Positions 53,500-62,631 of a stretch of 64,000 nucleotides of DNA are shown piece after piece. This DNA is from Acidovorax temperans (GTDB lineage: Bacteria; Pseudomonadota; Gammaproteobacteria; Burkholderiales; Burkholderiaceae_C), in the NCBI RefSeq assembly GCF_006716905.1, contig NZ_VFPV01000002.1, positions 1,082,501-1,146,500 of the forward strand, written 5' to 3'. Position numbers and translations under genes: made by a program. Every line of letters begins with the position of its first letter. Position 1 is the stretch's first letter. Below the pieces are notes generated by a model, which saw nothing but the letters and a program-made list of their open reading frames with translations, did no database searches and had not been told where the DNA came from.

Positions 53500-53561
53500 T
53501 TTGCTATTAAAAACATAGCTGCTTGCGCTTTCTGAATAAGCGCTAGAGGCCTTTTTTATTC
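53500..53561 (+). repeat. 60-bp dispersed repeat, copy 9
   Basis: TTTGCTATTAAAAACATAGC, TGCTTGCGCTTTCTGAATAA, GCGCTAGAGGCCTTTTTTAT. It lies 6 bp after the metallopeptidase stop and could terminate its transcript. Confidence 0.85.
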
Positions 53562-53725
53562 AAACCCCTGCGCCCACACCCAGTGGTTGTCCACGCGGGC
53601 CGCTTGCAGCTTGCAGCTTGCCTTCATGCGCTACGCGCAGCGGGGTCGTAGTGGAGGCGTTCACCATCCATGCCCACCAGCCCCCTCAAATCGGTCAGTA
53701 CTTGGCTGTTGAAAGTGTGATCCGG
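53562..53725 (-). pseudogene. Possible remnant of a minus-strand gene beside IS5
   Basis: On the minus strand one frame reads LTDLRGLVGMDGERLHYDPA before a stop, and another reads KLQAARVDNHWVWAQGFE and ends in TAA next to the dispersed repeat. The two pieces resemble one decayed C-terminus, with a heptamer GCTTGCA repeated three times (53602-53621) between them. The family was not recognised. The IS5 element lies 5' of it. Confidence 0.25.
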
Positions 53726-53729
53726 CTAG

Positions 53730-54550
53730 GGGCTGTTGAGAATCAAGCACAACGGCTCGGAGGGCTGTGATGCAATAGGCGCATGAGCATTCGATGGGTA
53801 CTGACAGACGAGCAATGGGTCAAGATGGAGCCTCAATGCCTTGGCAAGCCAAGTGATCCTGGACGCAGCGGCACAGACAACCGCCGCTTCGTTGAGGCAG
53901 TGCTGTGGATTGCCCGCACAGGCAGCCCCTGGCGAGACCTGCCGCCAGAGTTCGGCAAGTGGAACACGGTGTTCAAACGCTTTAGAGACTGGGTTAAGGC
54001 CGATGTGTTCCAACGTCTGTTCGATGCAGTGAGCGAGCAGCCGGACATGGAATATGCGATGGTGGATGCCACGATTGTGAAAGTGCATCGGCACGGCCAG
54101 GGGGCAAAAGGGGGACTTCGGGCCAGGCCATAGGCCACTCGAGGGGCGGCATGACCACGAAGATACTGGCGCTGACGGATGCATTGGGCAATCTGGTGAA
54201 GTTCGTCTTGATGCCAGGGCAGCGCCACGACACCAAAGGGGTCAGAGAGCTGATTGCCGATGTGCGCTTTGATGCCTTGCTTGCCGACAAGGCCTTCGAT
54301 GTGAATTGGCTGATCCAGGAGTTGGGTAAGCGCGGGGCGCAGGTGGTGATCTCACAGATGCCCCGCAGGAGAGCGCCACTGGAGATTGACCTGGAGGTCT
54401 ACAAATGGCGCCACTTGATCGAGAACTTCTTTTGCAAGCTCAAGGAGTTCAAACGTATCGCAATGCGCAGCGACAAGACGGATAGCAGCTTCGCAGCGAT
54501 GATCTATCTCGCAGCTGGGGTTATCAACTCCCGTTGATTCTCAACGTGCC
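53730..54550 (+). mobile_element. IS5-family insertion sequence (821 bp)
   Basis: Terminal inverted repeats share GG-N3-GTTGAGAATCAA (left 53730-53746; right end read on the minus strand from 54550). Both ends are flanked by CTAG (53726-53729 and 54551-54554), consistent with the TA/CTAG target of the IS427 group. Two overlapping-phase transposase ORFs lie inside. Confidence 0.88.
53783..54537 (+). CDS. IS5-family transposase, two ORFs joined by -1 frameshift
   Basis: ORF A (53783-54133, 116 aa) has the N-terminal DUF4096-type domain (LTDEQWVKMEP, WIARTGSPWRDLPPEFGKW) and the first catalytic Asp in YAMVDATIVKVHRH. ORF B (54151-54537, 128 aa) has DDE domain parts with the second Asp in LLADKAFDVNWL and the Glu in WRHLIENFFCKLKEFKRIA. 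B is in the -1 frame relative to A; the run GCAAAAGGGGGA near 54104-54115 is the likely slip site. Two-ORF organisation with -1 frameshifting is normal for the IS427 group, so this is probably functional rather than broken. Confidence 0.88.
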
Positions 54551-54554
54551 CTAG

Positions 54555-54824
54555 CGGTGATCTGCCGCTTGCCAACGCCAGTGTGGTGTGGGCTGGATAT
54601 CAGTGCACCAACCAATCGCACGGACGAGAGGCTGCGGCCACGGCAGGCCATCGACCCAAGTAGCGCCATGTCCGGCGTGGCTTTGATGAAAGGTTTTGTG
54701 CTGATGGGGCTGCCCCAAGTGTGCTCGGGGCGAGGGGTAGCAAGAAGGTACGCGCGGCATACGAGCCAAAGCGGAAGGCGGTGCGGCTGTGGGTGCTGGG
54801 TATGGTGATGCCATGTACGCCAGT
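54555..54824. other. Region between IS5 and the phoX terminator
   Basis: 270 bp with no supported gene. Short ORFs on both strands lack recognisable protein features. It may be the remainder of whatever the IS5 element interrupted. Confidence 0.3.
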
Positions 54825-54864
54825 AAAAAAGCCAGCAGGGCTATGCAGACCGGCTGGCTTTTTG
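54825..54864 (-). terminator. Bidirectional terminator downstream of phoX
   Basis: AAAAAAGCCAGC (54825-54836) pairs with GCTGGCTTTTT (54853-54863). T-runs on both strands. It lies 46 bp after the phoX stop on the minus strand. Confidence 0.8.
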
Positions 54865-54909
54865 TTGCGCCTTTTGGCGTGCCCCTTGGGTCGGGGCAAG
54901 TCCTGAGCT

Positions 54910-56859
54910 TCAGACCATTTTCATCTGGCTGGGGGTGCCGGTGATGTAGCCTACGGCCGCACCCGACTTGTTCTTGTAGTTGGCGCGGATCATCGGGTCC
55001 AGCGTGTCTTTGACGACGTTATGGATGCTGCCCCAGTCACCCGCGTGCTGGAAGTTACTCATGATGTAGGTCCAGCCATTGATTTCGTCCACGGCGTGCA
55101 GGCCGGTGGACTCGCTGCCCGAGGGGATCGACATCACGCGCGACAGCTGCTTGGTGTCCACGTTGTAGGCCCACAGGAAGTTGTTGACGTGCTGGCTGCT
55201 GTCTTCGCCGATGAACAGGGTGCGCATCTTTTCGGAGAACTTGAGGTTGTCCGGGTTGGCGATGTTGTTGGGGTTGGCGGTGTTGCCCAGGGCGTCGGCG
55301 GTGATGTCCTCACCGGCCAGCAGCACCTTGGTGTCCACGGGCATCCATTCGCTGTTGATGGTGCCGCCGGCGGTGTCCTTCTGGCCACCCTTGAGGTTCA
55401 GCGCCATCACGGCGCCGGCCACCAGTTGCTTGGGCACCGAGATGCCGTTGCCCGGCACGTTGGCGGCATTGCCTGCCACCATGGACGACTGGACGTTCTG
55501 CAGCGCAGAGTAGGCAATCTTGTCCTTGGCGTTGACCGTGGTGCCTTCCATCTTGGTGAAGCCCAGGCTGGCGCCGAGGTAGGCGGCGTAGCGGTGGGTT
55601 TCCAGGAAGGCAGCGGCCTTTTCCATGCCAGGGTTCAGCTTGATCCACTCGGTCTTGCCGTTGGCCACGATCTTGGTGTAGCTGGCATCGGCCGGGTCGG
55701 TGGTCTTCACGGTCATGATGTCCGTGGGCTTGAGCGTGTTGGCCAGGTTCTCGATCTCGGCGCTGGTGGCCGAGCCCATCTTGATCCAGGTGAGGGGCGC
55801 GGCCGTGCCCACCTTGGGGTCGATGGAGAAGCCGCTGCCCACCTTGGCCACGTACAGAGTGCCGGACGACAGGTCTTTTTCCTTGTCGGCCACGAACACG
55901 AAGTAGCCGCTGTTGGTGGCGTCGTCGCCCATCAGCGCCGTGCGGTTGTCAGGCATTACCTGCACCAGTTCATGCGAGATGCGGCCCATGCAGAAGTGCT
56001 TCTTGATGCTGGCGGTGCCGTCAGGGTTCACCGTCACCTCGGGCATGTGTCCGTAGTGGTAGGGGTTGGCCTTGGTTTCGTCGCCAAGCAGGTTCTTGCT
56101 GTAAGCCTTGAACATGGCGTTGCTGGCGATGCTGAACGCATCGGGTTCGTATTCTTCGCTCGACAGGTGGGTGCCCCAGGGCGACAGGCTCGCGCCGCAG
56201 GTGATCCACAGGCCGTGCACCTTGGAGGTGTCCACGTTGTGGTACTTCACCAGGCTCAGCTTGCCGGTGGTCTGGTCCTGGTCCAGCGTCAGCACGGCAA
56301 TGGGCGAGGGCAGCTTGCCGTACATGTCGGTCTTGCCGTCTTGTGCCCAGGTGGTGTATTCAAACTGCACCACGGCAAACACGGCCTTGCCCTTGAGGCC
56401 GGTCACGGTGGGGTTGGCCACGGTCAGCAGCGAGGTGCCGTCGGGCGAGTCCGAGAAGTACTGGCGTTCCTTGCCAGCCACCGTGGCGTCGATGATGGGC
56501 TTGTTGTTGATGTCGTAGTAGCCACCCGACAGGATGGTGCCGCCCTTGCCGTCGGACACCATGTCGCCCGTCACGAAGAACGGCTGGTAAGCCAGCTGGT
56601 ACGAGCGTACCGAGTCGTCGCTGAGCTTGATGTTGAGCGTGGAGCCCACGGTGGTGGTGGCCATGGCAGCGGCGTTGGCCAGGGTGGGGGCTGCCATCGA
56701 AGTAAAGCTGGCGGAAACGAAGCTGGCAGTGGTGCCGTCGTCACCACCGCCGCAGGCTGTCAAAAAGGAGGTGGCAGCCGTTGCGCCCAGAGGGAGCATG
56801 GGAACCCCTGCCAGAAATTGCAGTGCTTTGCGGCGGGTGGTCAGCGAGGATTGGGACAT
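54910..56859 (-). CDS. phoX: PhoX-family alkaline phosphatase
   Basis: 649 aa from MSQSSLTTRRKALQF at 56859. A twin-arginine signal (TTRRKALQFLAG) followed by a hydrophobic stretch and a lipobox-like LTAC-GGG suggests Tat export, perhaps as a lipoprotein. The large domain (DUF839/PhoX) is a beta-propeller that in known members binds Fe/Ca and hydrolyses phosphomonoesters; segments include GLWITCGASLSPWGTHLSSE, RISHELVQVMPD and LFIGEDSSQHVNNFLWAYN. A Pho-box-like sequence belonging to this gene now lies 3.4 kb away beyond two IS copies. Confidence 0.88.
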   Translation of the reverse strand: MSQSSLTTRRKALQFLAGVPMLPLGATAATSFLTACGGGDDGTTASFVSASFTSMAAPTLANAAAMATTTVGSTLNIKLSDDSVRSYQLAYQPFFVTGDMVSDGKGGTILSGGYYDINNKPIIDATVAGKERQYFSDSPDGTSLLTVANPTVTGLKGKAVFAVVQFEYTTWAQDGKTDMYGKLPSPIAVLTLDQDQTTGKLSLVKYHNVDTSKVHGLWITCGASLSPWGTHLSSEEYEPDAFSIASNAMFKAYSKNLLGDETKANPYHYGHMPEVTVNPDGTASIKKHFCMGRISHELVQVMPDNRTALMGDDATNSGYFVFVADKEKDLSSGTLYVAKVGSGFSIDPKVGTAAPLTWIKMGSATSAEIENLANTLKPTDIMTVKTTDPADASYTKIVANGKTEWIKLNPGMEKAAAFLETHRYAAYLGASLGFTKMEGTTVNAKDKIAYSALQNVQSSMVAGNAANVPGNGISVPKQLVAGAVMALNLKGGQKDTAGGTINSEWMPVDTKVLLAGEDITADALGNTANPNNIANPDNLKFSEKMRTLFIGEDSSQHVNNFLWAYNVDTKQLSRVMSIPSGSESTGLHAVDEINGWTYIMSNFQHAGDWGSIHNVVKDTLDPMIRANYKNKSGAAVGYITGTPSQMKMV

Positions 56860-56963
56860 GTCTTGATATTTCCAGTGGGGTATTGCGTTGCTGCAGACCA
56901 CGCCACATCGGACCCAGTGGGCCAGGCACTGCGGTCGGTGGTCATGATCACCAGCCCGCGATG

Positions 56964-56967
56964 CTAG
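56964..56967. repeat. CTAG target duplication, left of the IS1380 dimer
   Basis: CTAG at 56964-56967 matches CTAG at 60226-60229, flanking the dimer. A 4-bp duplication fits the IS1380 family. Confidence 0.75.
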
Positions 56968-58594
56968 CCCGGATATTTCACCGTAGTAGAGCCACAAACG
57001 AGGACGGCATTGCCCTTGTGTGCCCGAAAATCCAGGTGTCGAATCTTGATCAACGAGCGGGCAATGCCGAAGCCAAACTGTACCGAAGAAATTGACGTTG
57101 GGAGCATGGACTTTGGCCGGTTGGGCCGGCGCGTGGTGCAGGGGTGTTTTGACGGCGGCAGCATGACCAGCGATGGTGGCGTGATGCTGCTTGGCCAGGT
57201 CGATCGCAAGCTGGGCTTGATGGATGCGGCGGCGCGCTGCATCGCCGATCCGCGCAATCCGCTACTGATCACGCACGACGTGCGCGACATGTTGCGCCAG
57301 CGGGTGTACGGCCTGGCGCTGGGCTGGGAAGACCTCAACGACCACGGTGCTCTGCGCTGTGACGTGGCTGTGCAGACGGCTGTTGGCGTGGACCACGAGA
57401 TTGCCAGCGCGCCTACGCTTTGCCGACTGGAGAAATGGGCCGACCGTGCCACGGCGTGGCGGCTGCACGAGGTGTTGGTCAATCAGTTCATCGCCAGCTT
57501 CGAGAGCGCGCCCGAAGAGTTGGTGCTGGACTTTGATGCCACCGACAACCCGTTGCACGGCCAGCAGGAGGCACGCTTCTTCCATGGTTACTACGACAGC
57601 TACTGCTACCTGCCCCTGTACGTGTTCTGCGGCCAGCAACTGCTGTGCGCCTACTTGCGGCCCAGCAACATCGATGCGGCGCAGCACGCTGGGGCTATCC
57701 TCAAGCTGCTGGTGCGCCGACTGCGCCAGAGTTGGCCGCAGGTGCGCATCGTGTTTCGGGCCGACTCCGGGTTCTGCCGCCAACGCATCCTGAACTGGTG
57801 CGAGCGCGCCGGCGTGCACTACATCGTGGGTCTGGCGCGCAATGCACGGCTGCAGGCGCGCGTGGCGTTTGCCGAACTCTCAATGAAAGACGAATACGAG
57901 CGCAGCGGGGCCAAACAGCGCATGGTCGATGAATTCGACTACGCCGCACAGAGCTGGCCGCACGAGCGGCGCGTGATCACGCGGCTTGAATGGGGCGCGC
58001 AAGGCTGCAACCCGCGCTTCATCGTGACAAACCTTGCCGGTGATCCCCAGGCGCTGTACGACGGCGTGTACTGCCAGCGCGGCGAGGCGGAGAACCGGAT
58101 CAAGGAAGCGCAGGTAGGGCTGTTCGCCACGCGCACGAGCTGCCATGTGCTGCGCTCCAACCAACTGCGCATGCTGCTGGCCGCGCTGGGCTACGTGCTG
58201 GTAGAGAGGCTGCGCGCGTTGGCGTTGCAGGGCACAGAGCTGGCCACGGCGCAGATCGACACGCTGCGCATGAAGCTGCTCAAGGTGGCGGCAGTGGTGA
58301 CGCGCAACACGCGGCGCATCCGCCTGTACCTGGCCTCCAACTGGCCCAGTGCGCAGACCTTCGCGCACGCCATGAGCCAGCTGCGCTCACCCTGAACACA
58401 CCAGCAGCGCCTGGCCGGCGCGATGAAACAAAAACGGCCCGCAACCCAAGCCGGGGTGGGGGTCAGTGCGACCGCATTGCGCATGCCAACCATCACACCC
58501 ATGGCTGCGGCCAACATCGTGGCCTTGCTCGCTCAAATCCGCGCCGCGATGCCCCGCTGCGCAGGCCGTTGCCTACATGCGTGAAATATCCGGG
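56968..58594 (+). mobile_element. IS1380-family element, copy 1 (1627 bp)
   Basis: Begins CCCGGATATTTCAC and ends GTGAAATATCCGGG, perfect 14-bp terminal inverted repeats. One transposase gene. An apparently identical copy follows after 4 nt (CTAA, 58595-58598), in the same orientation. Confidence 0.93.
57064..58395 (+). CDS. IS1380-family transposase, copy 1
   Basis: 443 aa from the ATG at 57064 (MPKPNCTEEIDV), preceded by GAGCGGG; a TTG at 57010 would add 18 aa. DDE transposase of the IS1380 type: Asp in LVLDFDATDNPLHGQQE, Asp in IVFRADSGFCRQRILNWCE and Glu in RGEAENRIKEAQ. FFHGYYDSYCYLPLYVFCG and HVLRSNQLRMLLAALGYVL are family hallmarks. The reading frame is intact. Confidence 0.94.
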   Translation: MPKPNCTEEIDVGSMDFGRLGRRVVQGCFDGGSMTSDGGVMLLGQVDRKLGLMDAAARCIADPRNPLLITHDVRDMLRQRVYGLALGWEDLNDHGALRCDVAVQTAVGVDHEIASAPTLCRLEKWADRATAWRLHEVLVNQFIASFESAPEELVLDFDATDNPLHGQQEARFFHGYYDSYCYLPLYVFCGQQLLCAYLRPSNIDAAQHAGAILKLLVRRLRQSWPQVRIVFRADSGFCRQRILNWCERAGVHYIVGLARNARLQARVAFAELSMKDEYERSGAKQRMVDEFDYAAQSWPHERRVITRLEWGAQGCNPRFIVTNLAGDPQALYDGVYCQRGEAENRIKEAQVGLFATRTSCHVLRSNQLRMLLAALGYVLVERLRALALQGTELATAQIDTLRMKLLKVAAVVTRNTRRIRLYLASNWPSAQTFAHAMSQLRSP

Positions 58595-58598
58595 CTAA

Positions 58599-60225
58599 CC
58601 CGGATATTTCACCGTAGTAGAGCCACAAACGAGGACGGCATTGCCCTTGTGTGCCCGAAAATCCAGGTGTCGAATCTTGATCAACGAGCGGGCAATGCCG
58701 AAGCCAAACTGTACCGAAGAAATTGACGTTGGGAGCATGGACTTTGGCCGGTTGGGCCGGCGCGTGGTGCAGGGGTGTTTTGACGGCGGCAGCATGACCA
58801 GCGATGGTGGCGTGATGCTGCTTGGCCAGGTCGATCGCAAGCTGGGCTTGATGGATGCGGCGGCGCGCTGCATCGCCGATCCGCGCAATCCGCTACTGAT
58901 CACGCACGACGTGCGCGACATGTTGCGCCAGCGGGTGTACGGCCTGGCGCTGGGCTGGGAAGACCTCAACGACCACGGTGCTCTGCGCTGTGACGTGGCT
59001 GTGCAGACGGCTGTTGGCGTGGACCACGAGATTGCCAGCGCGCCTACGCTTTGCCGACTGGAGAAATGGGCCGACCGTGCCACGGCGTGGCGGCTGCACG
59101 AGGTGTTGGTCAATCAGTTCATCGCCAGCTTCGAGAGCGCGCCCGAAGAGTTGGTGCTGGACTTTGATGCCACCGACAACCCGTTGCACGGCCAGCAGGA
59201 GGCACGCTTCTTCCATGGTTACTACGACAGCTACTGCTACCTGCCCCTGTACGTGTTCTGCGGCCAGCAACTGCTGTGCGCCTACTTGCGGCCCAGCAAC
59301 ATCGATGCGGCGCAGCACGCTGGGGCTATCCTCAAGCTGCTGGTGCGCCGACTGCGCCAGAGTTGGCCGCAGGTGCGCATCGTGTTTCGGGCCGACTCCG
59401 GGTTCTGCCGCCAACGCATCCTGAACTGGTGCGAGCGCGCCGGCGTGCACTACATCGTGGGTCTGGCGCGCAATGCACGGCTGCAGGCGCGCGTGGCGTT
59501 TGCCGAACTCTCAATGAAAGACGAATACGAGCGCAGCGGGGCCAAACAGCGCATGGTCGATGAATTCGACTACGCCGCACAGAGCTGGCCGCACGAGCGG
59601 CGCGTGATCACGCGGCTTGAATGGGGCGCGCAAGGCTGCAACCCGCGCTTCATCGTGACAAACCTTGCCGGTGATCCCCAGGCGCTGTACGACGGCGTGT
59701 ACTGCCAGCGCGGCGAGGCGGAGAACCGGATCAAGGAAGCGCAGGTAGGGCTGTTCGCCACGCGCACGAGCTGCCATGTGCTGCGCTCCAACCAACTGCG
59801 CATGCTGCTGGCCGCGCTGGGCTACGTGCTGGTAGAGAGGCTGCGCGCGTTGGCGTTGCAGGGCACAGAGCTGGCCACGGCGCAGATCGACACGCTGCGC
59901 ATGAAGCTGCTCAAGGTGGCGGCAGTGGTGACGCGCAACACGCGGCGCATCCGCCTGTACCTGGCCTCCAACTGGCCCAGTGCGCAGACCTTCGCGCACG
60001 CCATGAGCCAGCTGCGCTCACCCTGAACACACCAGCAGCGCCTGGCCGGCGCGATGAAACAAAAACGGCCCGCAACCCAAGCCGGGGTGGGGGTCAGTGC
60101 GACCGCATTGCGCATGCCAACCATCACACCCATGGCTGCGGCCAACATCGTGGCCTTGCTCGCTCAAATCCGCGCCGCGATGCCCCGCTGCGCAGGCCGT
60201 TGCCTACATGCGTGAAATATCCGGG
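58599..60225 (+). mobile_element. IS1380-family element, copy 2 (1627 bp)
   Basis: Starts CCCGGATATTTCAC 4 nt after the end of copy 1 and ends GTGAAATATCCGGG at 60225, followed by CTAG. Offset from copy 1 is exactly 1631 bp throughout; the encoded proteins are identical. Confidence 0.93.
58695..60026 (+). CDS. IS1380-family transposase, copy 2
   Basis: Identical 443-aa protein to copy 1, from the ATG at 58695. All catalytic segments are the same. The lack of any amino-acid difference shows that the duplication is recent or that the copies are kept equal by recombination. Confidence 0.94.
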   Translation: MPKPNCTEEIDVGSMDFGRLGRRVVQGCFDGGSMTSDGGVMLLGQVDRKLGLMDAAARCIADPRNPLLITHDVRDMLRQRVYGLALGWEDLNDHGALRCDVAVQTAVGVDHEIASAPTLCRLEKWADRATAWRLHEVLVNQFIASFESAPEELVLDFDATDNPLHGQQEARFFHGYYDSYCYLPLYVFCGQQLLCAYLRPSNIDAAQHAGAILKLLVRRLRQSWPQVRIVFRADSGFCRQRILNWCERAGVHYIVGLARNARLQARVAFAELSMKDEYERSGAKQRMVDEFDYAAQSWPHERRVITRLEWGAQGCNPRFIVTNLAGDPQALYDGVYCQRGEAENRIKEAQVGLFATRTSCHVLRSNQLRMLLAALGYVLVERLRALALQGTELATAQIDTLRMKLLKVAAVVTRNTRRIRLYLASNWPSAQTFAHAMSQLRSP

Positions 60226-60229
60226 CTAG
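60226..60229. repeat. CTAG target duplication, right of the IS1380 dimer
   Basis: Matches 56964-56967. In the restored sequence this CTAG continues as CTAGCAT on the minus strand, overlapping a -10-like TAGCAT of the phoX promoter. Confidence 0.75.
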
Positions 60230-60237
60230 AAATTTGT

Positions 60238-60266
60238 TGTGACAGTTCGTTGATGCTTTTGTGACG
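60238..60266 (-). promoter_or_regulatory. Pho-box-like element, originally upstream of phoX
   Basis: TGTGACA (60238-60244), GTTGATG (60249-60255) and TGTGACG (60260-60266) are spaced by 4 nt, an 11-bp period as in PhoB sites. Read on the minus strand (towards phoX) it is CGTCACA-N4-CATCAAC-N4-TGTCACA, followed by an A/T-rich stretch and the IS junction. The outer half-sites match TGTCACA well; the middle one is weak. Confidence 0.55.
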
Positions 60267-60561
60267 TTTGCGTGAAAGGTATGGGCCGTTCATGGCAGCG
60301 CGTATGCACACGCGGTACCCTGGCAAGCCGCCTTGAGGGGGATAACAAATTTCGCCTGATACCAAGGTCGGTGCCTTTCGCCCCTCAAACTACCGCAGAT
60401 GCACTGGCTGCTGGTGCTGGAGTGCTCCGTAAGAACTGTGGGCAACGTGAGCTGGCGAAACGGGGCACGCCGGTGATATTTCTGTGCAGCTAGGCCTGCG
60501 CAGCCAGCCTGCCGCCTGCACTTGCCGAAGGCTGCGATGTCGGTGCCAGCGCAGTTCGTTT
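60267..60561. other. Region right of the IS1380 dimer
   Basis: About 295 bp without a supported gene. A 73-codon ORF at 60272-60493 has no recognisable features. Confidence 0.4.
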
Positions 60562-61386
60562 TCAGTTCAGCCCAGCAGTTGGTGGCGTGGGCGGGGTGGT
60601 GTCAGGGTGCAGCAGGCTCTCGGGGGGCTCAAAGCAATCCCGGAAGATGAATACCGCGCAGCTCAGGATCATCGTGGCCATCATCATGGCAGCGCCCATC
60701 AGCAGGCTGCCGACGCCTTCACCCCCCAGGCCCAGCAGCAGCGAGACGATGCTGATCACCAGCGCCCCCAGCACCCCAATGCCCAGCCAGGTGAACAAGA
60801 ACACCAGGCAAGCCCCCACGTTGCGCACGCAGGCCATCAGGCTGAAGAACAGGGCCTTCACCGGCGGCACGCCGTGCCAGTGCACCAGGCCCGGCGCATG
60901 CCAGAACAGCAGCGACAGCGGCAGCGACAGCACGGTGGCCGTCCACATGGCTTTCTGGAAGCTGGGGTCGGACGCCATTTGCGCCGTCACGGGCGTGCCG
61001 TCCATGTAAACCTGGGCGAAGCGCCCGCCGTCCACCAGGGCAGAAATGGCCATGATGCCCAGAAAGCCCGCGGCATACAGCGCACCCAGCAGCAACATGT
61101 GGCGCAGGTGCTGGCGGCCTTTGCGGAATGTGATCAGCAGCAGGGCCGGGGTGGGCGTGTGGCCCTGGATCGACTCCCCCGTGGCCACCATCATCGCCAG
61201 CGTGACGGAGGGCAGCAGCACCAGCGAGGCGATGTTGCCCAGCACAGGCACGCTGGCCAGGAGCGACATGGCCACAAAAGAGAGGAAGAACAGCGCTGCC
61301 AGGGCCAGCGGCTGGCGCCGGAAGGCCTGGATGCCCAGCTTGACCCAGGTGAATCCGGTCTGGGCGGGAACGATGTGGAGTTTCAT
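60562..61386 (-). CDS. BPSS1780-type polytopic membrane protein
   Basis: 274 aa with about six hydrophobic segments. The N-terminus MKLHIVPAQTGFTWVKLGIQ and FRRQPLALAALFFLS match a Burkholderiales family known only as BPSS1780-family membrane proteins. A Pro-rich tail (HPDTTPPTPPT) ends the protein. Function unknown. It lies upstream, in the same direction as nothing else; thrB is about 185 bp away on the same strand and is transcribed first, so co-transcription is possible. Confidence 0.7.
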   Translation of the reverse strand: MKLHIVPAQTGFTWVKLGIQAFRRQPLALAALFFLSFVAMSLLASVPVLGNIASLVLLPSVTLAMMVATGESIQGHTPTPALLLITFRKGRQHLRHMLLLGALYAAGFLGIMAISALVDGGRFAQVYMDGTPVTAQMASDPSFQKAMWTATVLSLPLSLLFWHAPGLVHWHGVPPVKALFFSLMACVRNVGACLVFLFTWLGIGVLGALVISIVSLLLGLGGEGVGSLLMGAAMMMATMILSCAVFIFRDCFEPPESLLHPDTTPPTPPTAGLN

Positions 61387-61570
61387 GGAATGGGTGGTGG
61401 TGGGTTCTGGCGGGCCAGGGCGGCTCAGCGCACGCCAGGGCGTGAATTTACCCCAGGGGCGTGCGCCAGGTCAGGGCGAAGGGCTATGGGCGGTGCGCCA
61501 CGCACCCACCCCGCGGCAGCCCGGCAAACTCCTGGCTTGCAAAGTTGCCTGCACCGGCAGGTGCTGCGCC

Positions 61571-62521
61571 TCAGGCGTGCAGGGGGTTGGCAATGCGGCC
61601 CTGCAGCACCCGCTCGAAATGCGTGGGGTCGTGCGGCTTGAGCATCGACGCCTCGCGCGGCAGGTAAAAGTCCCACAGGCGCGATACCCAAAAGCGCAGG
61701 GCGCCAGCGCGCAGCATGGCGGGCAGCAACTCGCGCTCGGCCGCCGTGAGCGCGCGCACCGACTGGTAGGCCGTGAGCATCGCCGCAGCGCGCTCTGCAT
61801 GGTGTGCGCCCGTGGGCAGGTCAATGCACCAGTCGTTCAGGCACACGGCCAGGTCAAACAGCCAGGTGTCCACCCCCGCAAAGTAAAAGTCGAAGAAGCC
61901 GGTGAGGGTGTCTTCGGCAAACATCACGTTGTCGCGGAACAGGTCGGCATGCACCGGGCCACGGGGCAGGGCGGCATAGGTGGACGAGGCCGCCACATGG
62001 TTTTGATAAGCCAGTTCCGACTGCAGCAGCGCAGCCTGGGCGGCGTCCAGGTGCGGTAGCACCACGGGCACGGTTTCGTTCCACCAGGGCAGGCCGCGCA
62101 GATTGGGCTGGTGGCGGTCAAAGTCGCGCCCCACCAGGTGCATGCGGGCCAGCATGGCGCCCACGGCCGCGCAGTGCACGGGCTCGGGGGCCAACTGGCT
62201 CTTGCCGCGCAGCTTGCTCACCACCGCCGCGGGCTTGCCCGCCACGGTGTGCAGGATTTCGCCGTATTTGTCGGCCCGGGGCTCGGGCACGGGGATGCCG
62301 CCGTGCGCCAGGTGCTTCATCAGGTGCAGGTAAAACGGCAGTTGCTCGGCCGTCAGGCGCTCGAACAGCGTGAGCACGAATTCACCCTGCGTGCTGGTGA
62401 GGAAGTAGTTGGTGTTTTCAATCCCGCCCTCAATGCCGCGCAGTTCGACCAGCTCGCCAATTTGCAGGCGGCGCAGCACTTCGCGTGCATCTTTTTTGGA
62501 GACTTCGGTAAAAACGGCCAT
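61571..62521 (-). CDS. thrB: Homoserine kinase (APH-type ThrB)
   Basis: Phosphorylates homoserine in threonine synthesis. 316 aa; it belongs to the aminoglycoside-phosphotransferase-fold class used by beta- and many gammaproteobacteria, not the GHMP class. Nucleotide region [14 protein letters not shown]; the catalytic loop [14 protein letters not shown]; the metal site in [20 protein letters not shown]. The DUF2782 gene and polA follow upstream in the order usual for this group. Confidence 0.93.
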   Translation of the reverse strand: MAVFTEVSKKDAREVLRRLQIGELVELRGIEGGIENTNYFLTSTQGEFVLTLFERLTAEQLPFYLHLMKHLAHGGIPVPEPRADKYGEILHTVAGKPAAVVSKLRGKSQLAPEPVHCAAVGAMLARMHLVGRDFDRHQPNLRGLPWWNETVPVVLPHLDAAQAALLQSELAYQNHVAASSTYAALPRGPVHADLFRDNVMFAEDTLTGFFDFYFAGVDTWLFDLAVCLNDWCIDLPTGAHHAERAAAMLTAYQSVRALTAAERELLPAMLRAGALRFWVSRLWDFYLPREASMLKPHDPTHFERVLQGRIANPLHA

Positions 62522-62631
62522 CGTTCAGCTCAGCGGGGGAAAAGCAGGGGCGGGGGAAAAGAGGCAAGCCAAAGCCAGGGGGTAGGCTCCGGCGCCTGCA
62601 ATGCAGCACGGGCACAGGCGCCCGCGCAGGC

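Noticed and set aside
55021..56967. 648-codon plus-strand ORF opposite phoX
   Set aside because: Gly/Val/His-rich shadow of the phoX coding strand.
60272..60493. 73-codon ORF right of the IS1380 dimer
   Set aside because: No recognisable protein features; it overlaps the former phoX promoter region.
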